The notes under the pieces were generated by a model. That model worked only from the letters and a program-made list of their open reading frames with translations. It was not told where the DNA came from and did no database searches. A DNA stretch of 64,000 nucleotides. Origin: Corynebacterium terpenotabidum Y-11 (GTDB lineage: Bacteria > Actinomycetota > Actinomycetes > Mycobacteriales > Mycobacteriaceae). The position numbers and the translations under genes are program-made. The DNA lies in NCBI RefSeq assembly GCF_000418365.1, contig NC_021663.1:1674001-1738000 (forward strand), in the 5' to 3' direction. Every line of letters begins with the position of its first letter. The first letter of the stretch is position 1. Positions 10,160 through 20,802 of the stretch are shown piece after piece.

Positions 10160-10807
10160 ATGAGTTCCCGGGACCGTACCGACAGCACCGACACCCCCGA
10201 TCCGACCGATTCCTCCGCCGACCTGCTCCCCTACCGGGTCCGGGTCGACCAGGGGAACCTGATGGCGGCGGGGGTCATGCTGGTGATGAGCATCATCGCC
10301 ATCGCCTACGCCCCGTCGGTCCTGTTCTGGCTTCCGCTACTCCCTCTGCTGTTCATCGTATGGATCCTCCGCTGCCGGACGACCTTCCACGTGGAAGGGA
10401 TCACGTCCCGGTACCTGTTCCGTAGGTCGACCTCGGTGGCGTGGGATGACTTCGACGCATTACGATTCACCCGAGGAGGTAAGGCCCTCGCCGTCCGGAA
10501 GGACGGCACCTCGTTCCCGCTACCGGGTGTCAGCTTCAACTCGCTGGTTGACCTCGGCACCGTGACCGGGGGCCGCATCCCCGACCCGGTGACCCCGAGT
10601 CTCACCGCCCTCGACGAGAAGGTCCGGGTCGTCAACCGCGACGACGGCGTCACCACTCTCATGGACAAGGACGAGTACGAGGAGTACGAGGCCGCCCGCC
10701 GGACCAGCCGTATGGCCCGGGAGGAACTCCAGCGCCGTGACGAGGCGCGACAGAACTCCGCATCAAGTTCCCCCGACAGTTCCCCTGACAGTTCCCGGGA
10801 CAGCTGA
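10160..10807 (+). CDS. Membrane protein with bacterial PH domain (PH_6, Cfp6/Rv3004-like)
   Basis: 215-aa protein of unknown function. A Ser/Thr/Asp-rich N-terminus (1-25) precedes two membrane helices (about 37-70, [12 protein letters not shown] and [13 protein letters not shown]). A short beta-rich PH-like domain then begins [27 protein letters not shown], and a charged C-terminal helix (about 168-200) ends in a repetitive [13 protein letters not shown] tail. The order ilvB / PH-domain protein / ilvD parallels mycobacterial Rv3003c-Rv3004 (Cfp6) and a hypothetical gene at the same place in C. glutamicum. GGGAGA lies just before the ATG. Confidence 0.75.
   Translation: MSSRDRTDSTDTPDPTDSSADLLPYRVRVDQGNLMAAGVMLVMSIIAIAYAPSVLFWLPLLPLLFIVWILRCRTTFHVEGITSRYLFRRSTSVAWDDFDALRFTRGGKALAVRKDGTSFPLPGVSFNSLVDLGTVTGGRIPDPVTPSLTALDEKVRVVNRDDGVTTLMDKDEYEEYEAARRTSRMAREELQRRDEARQNSASSSPDSSPDSSRDS
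10767..10802 (+). repeat. Three 12-bp tandem repeats at the 3' end of the PH-domain gene
   Basis: GTTCCCCCGACA, GTTCCCCTGACA and GTTCCCGGGACA are arranged head to tail, in frame, encoding the [13 protein letters not shown] tail immediately before the stop codon. Confidence 0.85.
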
Positions 10808-10844
10808 GTACATACAACTGCATTACGTAAGAAGGATCCACCCC

Positions 10845-12698
10845 ATGAACAAGATTCCGTTCCGCTCCTCGGTGACCACCCAGGGACGCAACGCCTCCGG
10901 CGCCCGCTCCCTGTGGCGGGCCACGGGCATGACCGACGAAGATTTCGAGAAGCCGATCATCGCCGTCGCGAACTCGTACACCCAGTTCGTCCCGGGTCAC
11001 GTCCACCTCAAGAACGTCGGCGACATCGTCGCTGAAGCCGTGAAGGAGGCCGGTGGTGTCGCCCGCGAGTTCAACACCATCGCCGTGGACGACGGCATCG
11101 CCATGGGCCACTCCGGCATGCTGTACTCCCTGCCGAGCCGTGAGATCATCTCCGACTCCGTCGAATACATGGTCAACGCCCACCAGGCGGACGCCATCGT
11201 CTGTATCTCCAACTGCGACAAAATCACCCCGGGAATGCTCAACGCCGCGATGCGGCTGAATATCCCGGTGGTCTTCGTCTCCGGTGGTCCGATGGAGGCG
11301 GGCAAGGCCGTGATCGTCGACGGTGTGGCCCACGCCCCCACCGACCTGATCACCACGATCTCCGCCTCCGCGAACGACCAGGTCACCCAGCAGGGCCTGC
11401 TCACCGTCGAGCAAGCAGCCTGCCCGACCTGTGGTTCCTGTTCCGGTATGTTCACCGCGAACTCGATGAACTGCCTCACCGAGGCGCTCGGGCTGTCCCT
11501 GCCTGGCAACGGATCCACCCTGGCCACCCACACCGCCCGGAAAAACCTCTTCTCCGAGGCCGGACGCCTCGTCGTCGACCTGTGTCGCCGCTACTACGGC
11601 GAGGGAGACACGTCCGTGCTGCCCCGCAGCATCGCGACCAAGGAGGCCTTCCAGAATTCGATGGCCCTCGACATGGCCATGGGCGGGTCCACGAACACGG
11701 TGCTGCACATCCTCGCCGCCGCCCAGGAGGGTGGCGTCGACTTCGACCTGCAGGACATCGACGACCTCTCGAAGAATGTGCCCTGCTTGTCGAAGGTCGC
11801 CCCCAACGCCGACTACCACATGGAGGATGTCCACCGCGCCGGCGGTATCCCCCGCATCCTCGGCGAACTGTGGCGTGGCGGAAAACTCAACGAAAACGTC
11901 CACACCGTGCACTCCGCGTCCATCGCCGAGTGGCTGGAGCACTGGGACATCTCCGCGGAGAACCCCGCCCAGGAAGCCATCGACCTGTACCACGCCGCCC
12001 CCGGCGGCGTGCGCACGACCGAGCCCTTCTCCACCAGCAATGTGTGGGACAGTCTCGATCTCGATGACGCCCACGGCTGTATCCACTCCGTGGAGAACGC
12101 CATCACGGCCGACGGCGGCCTGGTCATCCTGCGCGGCAACCTCTCTCCCGACGGCGCGGTGATCAAGTCCGCCGGTATCGACGAGTCCCTGTGGCACTTC
12201 TCCGGTCCCGCCCTGGTCGTCGAGTCCCAGGAGGAGGCGGTGCAGGTGATCCTCAAGAAGAAGATCAAGGAGGGCAATGTCATCATCGTCCGGTACGAAG
12301 GACCGGCCGGTGGCCCGGGTATGCAGGAGATGCTGCACCCGACCGCCTTCCTCAAGGGCTCCGGTATGGGCAAGAAGTGTGCCCTGGTTACCGACGGCCG
12401 ATTCTCCGGCGGTTCCTCCGGAATTTCGGTCGGCCATGTCTCCCCCGAGGCCGCCGCCGGTGGTCTCATCGGCCTGGTCCGGGACGGGGACATCGTCACC
12501 ATCGACGTCCACAATCGCCAGCTCAATGTGGAGATCTCCGATGAGGAGATCGCCGCCCGCCGGGCGGAGATGGAGGCCTCCGAGCGCCCGTGGAAGCCGG
12601 TCGCCCGCCAGCGCAAGGTCACCAAGGCCCTGCGCGCCTACGCGAAGATGGCGGCCAGCGCCGACAAGGGCGCGGTCCGCATCGTCGAGGACGACTAG
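10845..12698 (+). CDS. ilvD: Dihydroxy-acid dehydratase
   Basis: 617-aa Fe-S enzyme that dehydrates dihydroxyisovalerate and dihydroxymethylvalerate to the 2-keto acids of valine and isoleucine. Cysteines expected to bind the cluster are in [12 protein letters not shown] and [20 protein letters not shown]. Conserved [15 protein letters not shown] and [20 protein letters not shown] are also present. I chose ATG 10845 ([15 protein letters not shown]), which has AGAAGGA 9-10 nt upstream. Longer in-frame extension runs into the preceding gene. Together with ilvBN and ilvC it completes the shared valine/isoleucine steps in this window apart from the transaminase. Confidence 0.97.
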   Translation: MNKIPFRSSVTTQGRNASGARSLWRATGMTDEDFEKPIIAVANSYTQFVPGHVHLKNVGDIVAEAVKEAGGVAREFNTIAVDDGIAMGHSGMLYSLPSREIISDSVEYMVNAHQADAIVCISNCDKITPGMLNAAMRLNIPVVFVSGGPMEAGKAVIVDGVAHAPTDLITTISASANDQVTQQGLLTVEQAACPTCGSCSGMFTANSMNCLTEALGLSLPGNGSTLATHTARKNLFSEAGRLVVDLCRRYYGEGDTSVLPRSIATKEAFQNSMALDMAMGGSTNTVLHILAAAQEGGVDFDLQDIDDLSKNVPCLSKVAPNADYHMEDVHRAGGIPRILGELWRGGKLNENVHTVHSASIAEWLEHWDISAENPAQEAIDLYHAAPGGVRTTEPFSTSNVWDSLDLDDAHGCIHSVENAITADGGLVILRGNLSPDGAVIKSAGIDESLWHFSGPALVVESQEEAVQVILKKKIKEGNVIIVRYEGPAGGPGMQEMLHPTAFLKGSGMGKKCALVTDGRFSGGSSGISVGHVSPEAAAGGLIGLVRDGDIVTIDVHNRQLNVEISDEEIAARRAEMEASERPWKPVARQRKVTKALRAYAKMAASADKGAVRIVEDD

Positions 12699-12710
12699 GC
12701 CCGTCTCAGA

Positions 12711-12751
12711 AATCCCCCCTGCCCCGGCGGTCGGCTGAGCGGAGGGGGATT
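12711..12751 (+). terminator. Terminator hairpin downstream of ilvD
   Basis: An 8-bp perfect stem AATCCCCC / GGGGGATT with a GC-rich 25-nt loop begins 12 nt after the ilvD stop. Confidence 0.6.
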
Positions 12752-12796
12752 CGCTCACCCGGAGGACACCGGCTCCACCGCCTAGACTGAGCGACC

Positions 12797-15211
12797 ATGG
12801 TCGACAACAGCGCAGTCACCCCCGGCACCATCACCGTCCACGATGCCCACCTGCGCAATCTCCGCCACGTCACCGTGGAGGCGCCCCGCAACGCCCTGGT
12901 CGCGGTGACCGGGGTATCCGGGTCAGGGAAGTCCTCGCTGGCGTTCGGGACGATTCACGGGGAGGCGCAGCGTCGCTACCTGGAGTCCGTCGCACCCTTC
13001 GCGCGGCGTCTCATTGCCGGGGCCGTGGATCCGAAGGTCGCCCGAATCGACGGGCTGCCGCCGACGGTCGCCCTCGAGCAGAACCGCACCGGCGGAGGTG
13101 CCCGGTCGACGGTGGGGACGTTCTCCACGGTGTCGAATTCGGTGCGGCTGCTGTACTCCCGCTGCGGCGCCTATCCCGCTGAACTGCGTGACCGGGTCGG
13201 CCGACTGGACTCGGACCACTTCTCCCCCAACACCGCCGCCGGGATGTGCCCAACGTGCCAAGGCACCGGGACAGTCCACGCGCCGACGGAAACGTCGATG
13301 GTGCCGGACGCCTCCCTGTCCATTGATGACGGTGCGATCGCCGCCTGGCCTGGCGCGTGGCTGGGCAAGAACTTCCACGACATCCTGGTCACGCTCGGTT
13401 ACCGTACGGATCTCCCCTGGCGGGAGCTGGATCAGGAGGACCGGGACTGGATCCTGTTCACCGGGGAGAAGCCGGTGGTCACGGTCCATCCGGTGCGTGG
13501 CGCCCACCAGGTACAGCGCACCTACGAGGGCACGTGGCGTTCGGTCTCGACCTATCTGCAGGAGACATTGGCCGCGACGAACTCCGAATCGACGAGGACG
13601 CGTGTCCTGTCGTTCATGGACCACGCGCAGTGCCCGAGTTGTGCCGGACGCCGCCTCATCGCCGACGCCCTCCAGGTCACCTGGCGGGGCCTTCCCGTGG
13701 ACGCGCTCAACGCACTGTCACTGGCGGAGCTCCGCGACCTGCTGCGTCCGCCGGGCACAGGCCTCGGGGGCGGCACCTCCACCCACACCGCCCATGCCGC
13801 GGACGCCGCCGCTGAAGCAGAACGGCTGCTGCTCGACCAGCTCTCCCCCACCGTCGATGCAGCGATCGACCTTGGCCTGGGGCATCTCAGCCTGGACCGT
13901 GCCGCGTCCACCCTGTCCGCCGGGGAGATGCAGCGCCTGCGGCTGGCCTCGCAGTTGCACTCGGGCCTGTTCGGGGTGGTGTATGTCCTCGACGAACCAT
14001 CGGCCGGTCTGCATCCGACCGAGCGCACCGCGGTGCGTGAGCTCATGGATCGCTTCCTGGCCGCCGGTAACAGCGTCATTCTCGTGGAGCATGACATGGC
14101 GCTGGTGACCGGGGCGGACCATGTCATCGATGTGGGCCCGGGTGCCGGAGAACTCGGCGGGGAGATCCTGTGGTCCGGCCCGGTCGAGGGGCTGGCTATG
14201 CAGGACACCCCGACCGGCCGGGCCCTCGCGGCGTCCTTCCCGGTCCTTAAGGACACCCCGCGGGACGCCTCCGAGACGGTCCGGGTGACGTCCACCGAAC
14301 GCACCCTCGATGTGGACACCACGCTCGGTCTCGGCCACTTCACGGCGGTGACCGGTATTTCCGGGTCCGGGAAGTCCACCCTGGTCTCGCAGGTACTGCC
14401 CGACGTGCTCGCCGACGCAGGTCTGCGGACACTGCTCATCACCCAGCAGCCGATCGGTCGGACACCCCGGTCGACGCTCGCCACCTACACCGGCCTGTTC
14501 GACCGGGTCCGTAAGCTCTTCGCGCAGACCGAGGAGGCGCAGGCGCGTCAGTGGTCGGTCTCCCGGTTCTCCTACAACGTCACCGAGGGTCGCTGCCCGA
14601 CGTGCAACGGCGAGGGCACGATCGAGGTGGAGCTGGTGTTCCTGCCCGGCAGTTACACGACCTGCCCGGACTGTCAAGGGGCGCGGTACAACGCGGAGAC
14701 CCTGGAGATCACCTGGCACGGGTACACGGTGGCGGACATCCTCGATCTCACCGTGGCGGAGGCGCAGGAGGTCTTCGCCGACGAACCACAGATCGCCGCG
14801 GCACTGCAGGCCTTGCATGCTGTGGGCCTGGACTACCTGCGGCTGGGCCAGGGCGCTCCGGAGTTGTCCGGCGGTGAGGCGCAACGGATCAAGTTGGCCA
14901 CCGAACTGCAACGCTCCGGCAGGACGAGACGGAAGACACCGACGGTGCACCTGTTCGATGAACCGACGACGGGTCTGCATCCGGCGGATGTGGACCTGCT
15001 GATCACCGAGCTGCACCGGCTCGTGGACGCCGGAGACACCGTCGTGGTTGTCGAACATGACCTGAGGGTCATCGCGCAGGCGGACCGGGTGATCGACCTC
15101 GGGCCGGGTGCGGGGACCGACGGCGGGCGGATCATCGCTGACGGAACACCGGCCCAGATCGCGGTATCGGATACGGCGACAGGGCGGGCGCTGGCCGCTG
15201 TCTCCCGCTAG
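12797..15211 (+). CDS. UvrA2-type ABC ATPase (excinuclease A paralogue)
   Basis: 804-aa class II UvrA-like protein. It has two ABC ATPase modules: Walker A GVSGSGKSS (about 37-45) and GISGSGKST, signatures LSAGEMQRLRLA and LSGGEAQRIKLA, and Walker B VYVLDEPSAGLHP and VHLFDEPTTGLHP. Zinc-binding cysteine pairs are visible (CPTCQGTG, CPSCAGRR, CPTCNGEG, CPDCQGAR). It is about 150 residues shorter than canonical UvrA (around 950 aa), consistent with UvrA2 proteins that lack the UvrB-binding domain and are linked to drug or DNA-damage tolerance, including self-protection in producers. A TAGACT hexamer ends 8 nt before the ATG, and no SD is seen. Confidence 0.88.
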   Translation: MVDNSAVTPGTITVHDAHLRNLRHVTVEAPRNALVAVTGVSGSGKSSLAFGTIHGEAQRRYLESVAPFARRLIAGAVDPKVARIDGLPPTVALEQNRTGGGARSTVGTFSTVSNSVRLLYSRCGAYPAELRDRVGRLDSDHFSPNTAAGMCPTCQGTGTVHAPTETSMVPDASLSIDDGAIAAWPGAWLGKNFHDILVTLGYRTDLPWRELDQEDRDWILFTGEKPVVTVHPVRGAHQVQRTYEGTWRSVSTYLQETLAATNSESTRTRVLSFMDHAQCPSCAGRRLIADALQVTWRGLPVDALNALSLAELRDLLRPPGTGLGGGTSTHTAHAADAAAEAERLLLDQLSPTVDAAIDLGLGHLSLDRAASTLSAGEMQRLRLASQLHSGLFGVVYVLDEPSAGLHPTERTAVRELMDRFLAAGNSVILVEHDMALVTGADHVIDVGPGAGELGGEILWSGPVEGLAMQDTPTGRALAASFPVLKDTPRDASETVRVTSTERTLDVDTTLGLGHFTAVTGISGSGKSTLVSQVLPDVLADAGLRTLLITQQPIGRTPRSTLATYTGLFDRVRKLFAQTEEAQARQWSVSRFSYNVTEGRCPTCNGEGTIEVELVFLPGSYTTCPDCQGARYNAETLEITWHGYTVADILDLTVAEAQEVFADEPQIAAALQALHAVGLDYLRLGQGAPELSGGEAQRIKLATELQRSGRTRRKTPTVHLFDEPTTGLHPADVDLLITELHRLVDAGDTVVVVEHDLRVIAQADRVIDLGPGAGTDGGRIIADGTPAQIAVSDTATGRALAAVSR

Positions 15212-15224
15212 CCCAGCTCTGGGG

Positions 15225-16250
15225 TCAGAACGGGTTCCCACCGCCGGTGAGCAGCCACAGTGCCGCAGCACCGGCCAGGCCGATGAGCGCCCACAGCCAG
15301 GCGGACGCCCGCGGCCTGGTCGCCCAACCTCGGGAGACATCGGCGCTGTAGCGTCCGGGCCCGGTGAAGATGAGAACCAGGCCGAGCAGTCCCAGTAGGG
15401 CCCAGGTCTGGACGTCCTTGCTCATCGCGTAGGGCCAGTATCCGGCGCCGGACTGCGAGAGCTCGAAGAGCGCCAGGAAACTCGTCCCCACCAGGGCGAC
15501 GGCGCCTCCGACCGGCGTCGCCAGGCCCAGCAGCAGCAGTCCACCACCGACGAGTTGAGCGACGGGCAGGGCGATCGCGAGGATGCCGGACGCGGTGACG
15601 TCGGACAGTCGACTCTCCAGGGCGTCGACGCCCGGGTCCCCACCGAAACCGAAGAGGGTCTGGGCACCGCGCAGGATGAGCAGGACGCCGACGATGACGC
15701 GCAGCAACAGCAGCCCGAAATCGAGGGTCCCGCGCGGGGCGGCTGCCACAGCGTCAACGTCGGCCGGTCCTCCGTCGAGGTCCCCGACCGGGCGGGTGTC
15801 GTCGAGCACAACAGTTCCGTGGTCGGTGCCGTCACCACGGGCATAGGCGTCATCACCGGCGGGTGCCCCGAGTGGGACGGCCACCGGATCGAAGACCCGG
15901 GTGGCGGCGTCCGCATCGTCGAGGTCTTCGGCTGCTACCGACGTGCCTACGGACGTCTCCGTGGAGGTGTCTGCAGACGTCTCCGATGCGGAGGTGAAAA
16001 CAGTGGTCGCTGCCTCGTCCGCTGCGTCCGCTGCGTCCGCCGCGTCCGCCCCAGTAGCGACGTCAGGTTCGGGGGCAGGTTCCGTCGCAGGAGTCTTCGG
16101 CTCGATCTTCTGGGGCCGGGCCCGACCGGTCACCGCGTAGATATCACGCAGGGGACGCTCAGGGGCGTCGGGGACGTCGATGTCACCGAGGTCGTCCACA
16201 GCCTCGAGGTCGGTGTCCGGGTGGCGAGGGTCCTTCGTCTCATCAGTCAC
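15225..16250 (-). CDS. DoxX-family membrane protein with long acidic N-terminal region
   Basis: 341-aa protein. Residues 1-170 are acidic, low-complexity and Ala/Asp/Thr-rich (including ADAADAADEAA). They hold two similar TxVF motifs, ATTVF (about 81-85) and ATRVF (about 116-120). Residues 175-335 form a DoxX-like bundle of four to five helices (LLLLRVIVGVLLILRGAQTLFG, ALPVAQLVGGGLLLLGLATP, ALLGLLGLVLIFTGPGRY, LWALIGLAGAAALWLLTGG). DoxX-family function is unsettled; some members take part in thiosulfate oxidation or redox complexes. The GTG at 16250 is preceded by TAGGGT with a 6-nt gap, suggesting leaderless mRNA. It is convergent with the uvrA2-like gene. Confidence 0.8.
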   Translation of the reverse strand: MTDETKDPRHPDTDLEAVDDLGDIDVPDAPERPLRDIYAVTGRARPQKIEPKTPATEPAPEPDVATGADAADAADAADEAATTVFTSASETSADTSTETSVGTSVAAEDLDDADAATRVFDPVAVPLGAPAGDDAYARGDGTDHGTVVLDDTRPVGDLDGGPADVDAVAAAPRGTLDFGLLLLRVIVGVLLILRGAQTLFGFGGDPGVDALESRLSDVTASGILAIALPVAQLVGGGLLLLGLATPVGGAVALVGTSFLALFELSQSGAGYWPYAMSKDVQTWALLGLLGLVLIFTGPGRYSADVSRGWATRPRASAWLWALIGLAGAAALWLLTGGGNPF

Positions 16251-16370
16251 ATCCCCACCCTAGACACCGAAACTCTCCCGGAGCGGTAGACACGACCGAC
16301 ACAACCGACACTCCCCGGGATGGGCATCTAGTCTGGGCGACACCAGCACAGTCAGAGCCAGGAGAACACC

Positions 16371-17450
16371 ATGGGATATGTGGAGGCCGGCGGCTACGAC
16401 CGCGACATGAACTACATCGACGACCGGGTCAGGGCCCGTCCGGACGGTGACCGGCAGTGGCCTGTCACTGCCGGGCGATACCGGCTCATCGGCTCCCGGG
16501 CATGCCCGTGGGCGCACCGGGCGATCATCACCCGGCGTCTCGTCGGGCTGGACGTCGGTCCGGACCCGACCGCACCGGCACCGTTGTCGCTGGGACTGTG
16601 CGGCCCCACGCACGACTGGAAGTCCTGGACCTTCGACCTCGACGTGGACTCGGTGGATCCGGTGCTCGGCGTCGGGCGGCTCCGGGACTGCTACCTGCAC
16701 CGGTACGAGGACTACCCGAAGGGAATCACCGTCCCCGCGCTCGTCGAGGTCTCCTCGAAAGCCGTGGTGACCAATGACTTCCGCACCCTGGTCACCGACT
16801 TCACCACCGAATGGTCCTCACTGCACCGGCACGGCGCCCCGGAACTCTACCCTGCCGCGCTGCGGGAGGAGATCGACGCGATGGCGGACCTCAACTTCCG
16901 CACGGTGAACAACGGGGTGTACCGCTGCGGATTCGCCGGCGACCAGGGGTCCTACACCGAGGCGTTCGCCGCTCTGTTCGCCCGGCTCGATGAATTGGAG
17001 GAACATCTCGCCACCCGCCGGTACCTCGTCGGCGAGCATCTGACGCTCGCGGACGTCTACCTGTTCGCCACCCTGGTCCGCTTCGACCACGTCTACCACG
17101 GGCACTTCAAGTGCAACCGGAACAGGATCGCCGACATGCCGAACCTGTGGGGCTATCTGCGCGACCTGTTCCAGACCCCCGGTTTCGGCGACACGGTGAA
17201 TCTCGACCAGATCAAACAGCACTACTACCGGGTGCACACGGATATCAACCCCACCGGCGTCGTCGCGATCGGTCCGGATCCCGCAGCGTTCTACAGCCCG
17301 CACGGCCGGGACGGCCTCGGTGGCTCACCGTTCTGGAATTCGTCCGGGAACGCCACAGCCCCGGCCGCGCCGCGTCCGGAGGATGTCCGGGAGGGCGACG
17401 AGGCCGGGGCTTTCGCCGGAACGGCAGGGGCCGTTACAGCGCCGCGGTGA
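16371..17450 (+). CDS. Glutathionyl-hydroquinone reductase-like (Xi-class GST) protein, probably mycothiol-linked
   Basis: 359-aa ECM4/YqjG-like protein. The N-terminal thioredoxin-fold domain has the Xi-class active-site motif SRACPWAHR with catalytic Cys at about residue 44. The C-terminal all-alpha GST domain has [23 protein letters not shown] and the [12 protein letters not shown] signature. The family reduces S-thiolated hydroquinones. Corynebacteria make mycothiol rather than glutathione, so an S-mycothiolated substrate is inferred. AGGAGA lies 6 nt before ATG 16371, with a candidate promoter upstream (CCGACA at 16305-16310, 18-nt spacer, TAGTCT at 16329-16334). Its 3' end overlaps the convergent pntB by 17 bp. 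Confidence 0.87.
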   Translation: MGYVEAGGYDRDMNYIDDRVRARPDGDRQWPVTAGRYRLIGSRACPWAHRAIITRRLVGLDVGPDPTAPAPLSLGLCGPTHDWKSWTFDLDVDSVDPVLGVGRLRDCYLHRYEDYPKGITVPALVEVSSKAVVTNDFRTLVTDFTTEWSSLHRHGAPELYPAALREEIDAMADLNFRTVNNGVYRCGFAGDQGSYTEAFAALFARLDELEEHLATRRYLVGEHLTLADVYLFATLVRFDHVYHGHFKCNRNRIADMPNLWGYLRDLFQTPGFGDTVNLDQIKQHYYRVHTDINPTGVVAIGPDPAAFYSPHGRDGLGGSPFWNSSGNATAPAAPRPEDVREGDEAGAFAGTAGAVTAPR

Positions 17451-18936
17451 TCTTCTCGACCGAATCCTTGGCGTCGCCGAGGAGCATGTCCGAGTTCTCG
17501 TTGAAGAACAGCGGGTTCTGCACACCGGCGTACCCGGCGCCCATGGAGCGCTTGAACACGATCACTCGTTCGGCGTCCCACACCTTGAGCACGGGCATGC
17601 CGGCGATCGGCGAGCCCGGCTCTTCAGCGATGGGGTTGACCGTGTCGTTCGCGCCGATGACCAGCACGACGTCGATGTCGGCGAAGTCGTCGTTGACCTC
17701 GTCCATCTCCAGCACGATGTCATAGGGGACCTTGGCCTCGGCCAGCAGCACGTTCATGTGACCGGGCAGGCGTCCGGCGACCGGGTGGATGCCGAAGGTG
17801 ACCTCGACCCCCTTGTCGCGCAGTCGACGGACCAGCTCGGCGACCGGGTACTGTGCCTGAGCCACGGCCATGCCGTAACCCGGGGTGATCATCACGGTCT
17901 TCGCGCTCTTCAGCAGCTCCGCGGTCTCCTCCGGGGTGATCTCCGTGTGGGTCCCGTAGTCGCGGTCATCGTCACCGGAGGACGCCTCGGTGCCGAAGCC
18001 ACCCAGGATGACGGAGATGAACGAGCGGTTCATCGCCTTGCACATGATGAAGGACAGGTAGGCACCCGAGGAACCGACGAGCGCACCGGTGATGATGAGC
18101 AGCGGGTTCGCCAGCATGAAGCCGGCAGCCGCGGCAGCCCAGCCCGAGTAGGAGTTCAGCATGGAGACCACGACCGGCATGTCACCGCCGCCGATGGCGG
18201 CGACGAGGTGCAGACCGAGGGCGAGCGCCAGGACGATCATGACGCCGAGGATGGTCCAGGCGACAGCCTTGTTGTCGGCCTCTTCGGTGCCGGTGAGGAT
18301 GAAGAAGACCATGCCGACCAGGGAGATCACGATGATCGCCAGGTTGAGCAGGTTACGGCCCGGCAGGGTCAGCGGGGCGCCCTTCATGCGGCCGGAGAGC
18401 TTGAGGAAGGCGATGATCGAGCCGGTGAAGGTCACCGCACCGATGAAGATGCCGAGGTAGACCTCGCCGAGGTGGAACTTCTCGTAGCCGGCCTCAGTGG
18501 TGTGCTCGGCATGGATGAAGGAGTTGACGCCGATGAAGACGGCGGCGAGACCGACGAAGCAGTGCAGCATGGCGATGAGCTCGGGCATGCCGGTCATTTC
18601 GACCTTGCGGGCCCGGGCGATACCGATGACGGCACCGATGAGCATGGCGACGGCGACGAGCAGGATCGTGACCCACGCGTCATTGAAGTTCTCGGGATCG
18701 TTCGCGGACTGCACCGCGGCCTTGAAGACCGTGGCCACCAGCGCGATGGTCATACCAGCGATGCCGAAGGAGTTACCGCGGGACGCGGACTGCTGCTTGG
18801 ACAGCCCGGCCAGTGCCAGGATGAACAGCAGGGCGGCGACGAGGTACGCCAGGGTGGAGATCCGGTCGGTCCAGTCCAGGAGATCCTGGGACATGTCCGG
18901 GCTGATCTTCTCGGTAGCAAGGGTGAACGTGTTCAT
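17434..18936 (-). CDS. pntB: NAD(P) transhydrogenase subunit beta
   Basis: 500-aa beta subunit of the proton-translocating transhydrogenase, which uses the proton motive force to reduce NADP+ with NADH. The first 290 or so residues contain about nine membrane helices (e.g. [35 protein letters not shown]). The C-terminal NADP-binding domain III starts near [20 protein letters not shown] and includes [20 protein letters not shown] and [11 protein letters not shown]. Its ATG overlaps the pntA stop (TGATG). The 3' end overlaps the convergent GST-like gene by 17 bp. Confidence 0.96.
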   Translation of the reverse strand: MNTFTLATEKISPDMSQDLLDWTDRISTLAYLVAALLFILALAGLSKQQSASRGNSFGIAGMTIALVATVFKAAVQSANDPENFNDAWVTILLVAVAMLIGAVIGIARARKVEMTGMPELIAMLHCFVGLAAVFIGVNSFIHAEHTTEAGYEKFHLGEVYLGIFIGAVTFTGSIIAFLKLSGRMKGAPLTLPGRNLLNLAIIVISLVGMVFFILTGTEEADNKAVAWTILGVMIVLALALGLHLVAAIGGGDMPVVVSMLNSYSGWAAAAAGFMLANPLLIITGALVGSSGAYLSFIMCKAMNRSFISVILGGFGTEASSGDDDRDYGTHTEITPEETAELLKSAKTVMITPGYGMAVAQAQYPVAELVRRLRDKGVEVTFGIHPVAGRLPGHMNVLLAEAKVPYDIVLEMDEVNDDFADIDVVLVIGANDTVNPIAEEPGSPIAGMPVLKVWDAERVIVFKRSMGAGYAGVQNPLFFNENSDMLLGDAKDSVEKITAAL

Positions 18937-20471
18937 CAGTTACCTCCCTGGAACATGGCGAGCATGCGGCGGGTGACGGCGAAGCCACCGAAAATGTTGA
19001 TCGAGGCGATGACGATCGCGATGAACGCGAGCACAGCAATGGCCACGTTCGAGGACCCGACCTGGAGGACCGCACCGACCAGGATGATGCCGGAGATCGC
19101 GTTGGTCTCACTCATCAGCGGCGTATGCAGCGAGTGCGTGACCGCGGTGATGACGTAGAAGCCCACGACGATGGCGAGCATGAGGATCATGTAGTTGGTG
19201 GTCACCGACAGCGGGCTGGCGAGCACGAGTGCCACGCCGAGCAGGCCGGCGAGGACCTTCCACCACAGTCCGGAGCCCTTCGGCTCCTCCTCGGCGACGG
19301 GGGCCGCAGCGGCGGCGGGCGCCGGTGCCGGGGCGGCGGAAACCTTCACCGGCGGCGGCGGCCAGAGAATGTCGGCCGCGCCACCGGTGGTGGACGCCTG
19401 CGTCACGGTGATGCCGCGGATGATCTCGTCGTCCATGTTCAGGACGGGGACGCCGTCCTTGCCCGGGGTGAGCAGCTTGAACAGGTTCACGATGTTCTGA
19501 CCGTAGAGCTGGGACGACTGCGCGGGCAGTCGACCGGCCAGGTCGGTGTAACCGATGATGGTCACGCCGTTGTCGGTGGTGGTGACCTCACCCGGCACGG
19601 TGAGCTCACAGTTACCGCCGTTGGCGGCAGCCATGTCGACGATGACCGACCCGGGCTTCATCGCGGCGACGTTCTCCGCGGTGAGCAGCACCGGGGACTT
19701 CCGGCCCGGGATGTTCGCCGTGGTGATGACGATGTCGGCCAGGGCAGCCTGCTCAGCGTAAAGCTTCGCGGCGGCAGCGGCCTGGTCCTGCGTCATCTCC
19801 TTGGCGTAGCCGTCGTCGGACTTCTCCGCCGCGGTCGGGATGGCGACGAACTCCGCACCCATCGACTCGACCTGCTCGGCGGTCTCCGGGCGCAGGTCGG
19901 TGGCCTTGACCACGGCACCCATCGAATTGGCGGTACCGATCGCCGCCAGGCCGGCAACGCCGGTACCGATGACGTACACGGTGGCGGGCGGGACCTTGCC
20001 GGCTGCGGTGACCTGGCCGGTGAAGAGGCGACCGAAGGCGTTGGCGGCCTCGATGACGGCACGGTAGCCGCCGACGTTGGCCTGCGAGCTCAGCACGTCC
20101 ATGGCCTGGGCACGGCTGATGCGCGGGACGGTGTCCATCGCCATCGCGGTGAGGTTCTTCGACGCAAGATCCTGGACCAGGTCGTCGTTACGACCGGGAG
20201 CGAGACGGGAGATCAGGGTGGCCTGCGGCGCCATCGCCGCGAGCTGGGCCGCGGTCGGGGTGTCGAGTGTGGTGATGATGTCGGCGGACGACCACACGTC
20301 GTCCCCGACGATCCTGGCACCGGCAGCCTCGTACTGGCTGTCCGGATGGTTCGCCTGGTCACCGGCGCCGGTCTGTACGGCGACATCGTAGCCGAGCTTG
20401 ATCAGCTTGCCGACGGTGTCAGGTGTTGCAGCGACCAGTGTCTGAGGTTCCCGGGGGATACCAATGAGCAA
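18936..20471 (-). CDS. pntA: NAD(P) transhydrogenase subunit alpha
   Basis: 511-aa alpha subunit. Domain I (about 1-385) binds NAD(H) and resembles alanine dehydrogenase: [23 protein letters not shown], the RQD-loop-like [12 protein letters not shown], and the dinucleotide-binding [20 protein letters not shown]. An Ala/Pro-rich linker leads to about four membrane helices at the C-terminus. As in E. coli, domain I and the alpha membrane segment are one polypeptide; some bacteria split them. I chose TTG 20471 because AAGGAG is 7 nt upstream and the protein then starts exactly at the family N-terminus. With pntB it is a likely NADPH source for amino-acid synthesis. Confidence 0.95.
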   Translation of the reverse strand: MLIGIPREPQTLVAATPDTVGKLIKLGYDVAVQTGAGDQANHPDSQYEAAGARIVGDDVWSSADIITTLDTPTAAQLAAMAPQATLISRLAPGRNDDLVQDLASKNLTAMAMDTVPRISRAQAMDVLSSQANVGGYRAVIEAANAFGRLFTGQVTAAGKVPPATVYVIGTGVAGLAAIGTANSMGAVVKATDLRPETAEQVESMGAEFVAIPTAAEKSDDGYAKEMTQDQAAAAAKLYAEQAALADIVITTANIPGRKSPVLLTAENVAAMKPGSVIVDMAAANGGNCELTVPGEVTTTDNGVTIIGYTDLAGRLPAQSSQLYGQNIVNLFKLLTPGKDGVPVLNMDDEIIRGITVTQASTTGGAADILWPPPPVKVSAAPAPAPAAAAAPVAEEEPKGSGLWWKVLAGLLGVALVLASPLSVTTNYMILMLAIVVGFYVITAVTHSLHTPLMSETNAISGIILVGAVLQVGSSNVAIAVLAFIAIVIASINIFGGFAVTRRMLAMFQGGN

Positions 20472-20802
20472 CGGAGGGCTCCTTAGGGAGCGGGGTCGGT
20501 CGCGGCAGTGACCGGCACGCCTGGCTCATTGATTGGCTGCCACGGGCCGTCGCGACCACGACGGACCGGGTCTAGTAGGGGTCACGTCTGTAAACGTCCG
20601 GTCAATTATGCAGAACGGAACCGGTCCCCGTCACCCCTTCTCGCAATTATTTTCTATCTAACTTTATAGCTTCACCCCCGCACTACCCCCGCATCGTCCC
20701 CTGCCGGAAATACCCCGGAACGCGGTCAACATTTCCGGGGGCGGGGCGTTGACTGCGTACCGGGTATGTCCGCGGGCCCGTCCCCCGCTTCTCCCCGAGC
20801 TC
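20472..20802 (-). other. Intergenic region between pntA and gatB
   Basis: 331 nt without a credible gene. It holds the pntA ribosome binding site, a TTGACC hexamer (minus strand, 20600-20605) with no well-spaced -10, an AT-rich island (about 20641-20672) unusual for this genome, and the gatB terminator-like stem. The pntA promoter should be here but could not be fixed. Confidence 0.6.
20704..20738 (-). terminator. Possible terminator downstream of gatB
   Basis: A perfect 8-bp inverted repeat CCGGAAAT / ATTTCCGG with a 19-nt loop lies about 65 nt beyond the gatB stop. It is followed on the minus strand by GC-rich rather than T-rich sequence. Confidence 0.5.

Noticed and set aside
10659..12758. 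699-codon ORF antisense to ilvD
   Set aside because: Shadow frame; ilvD is fully supported on the opposite strand.
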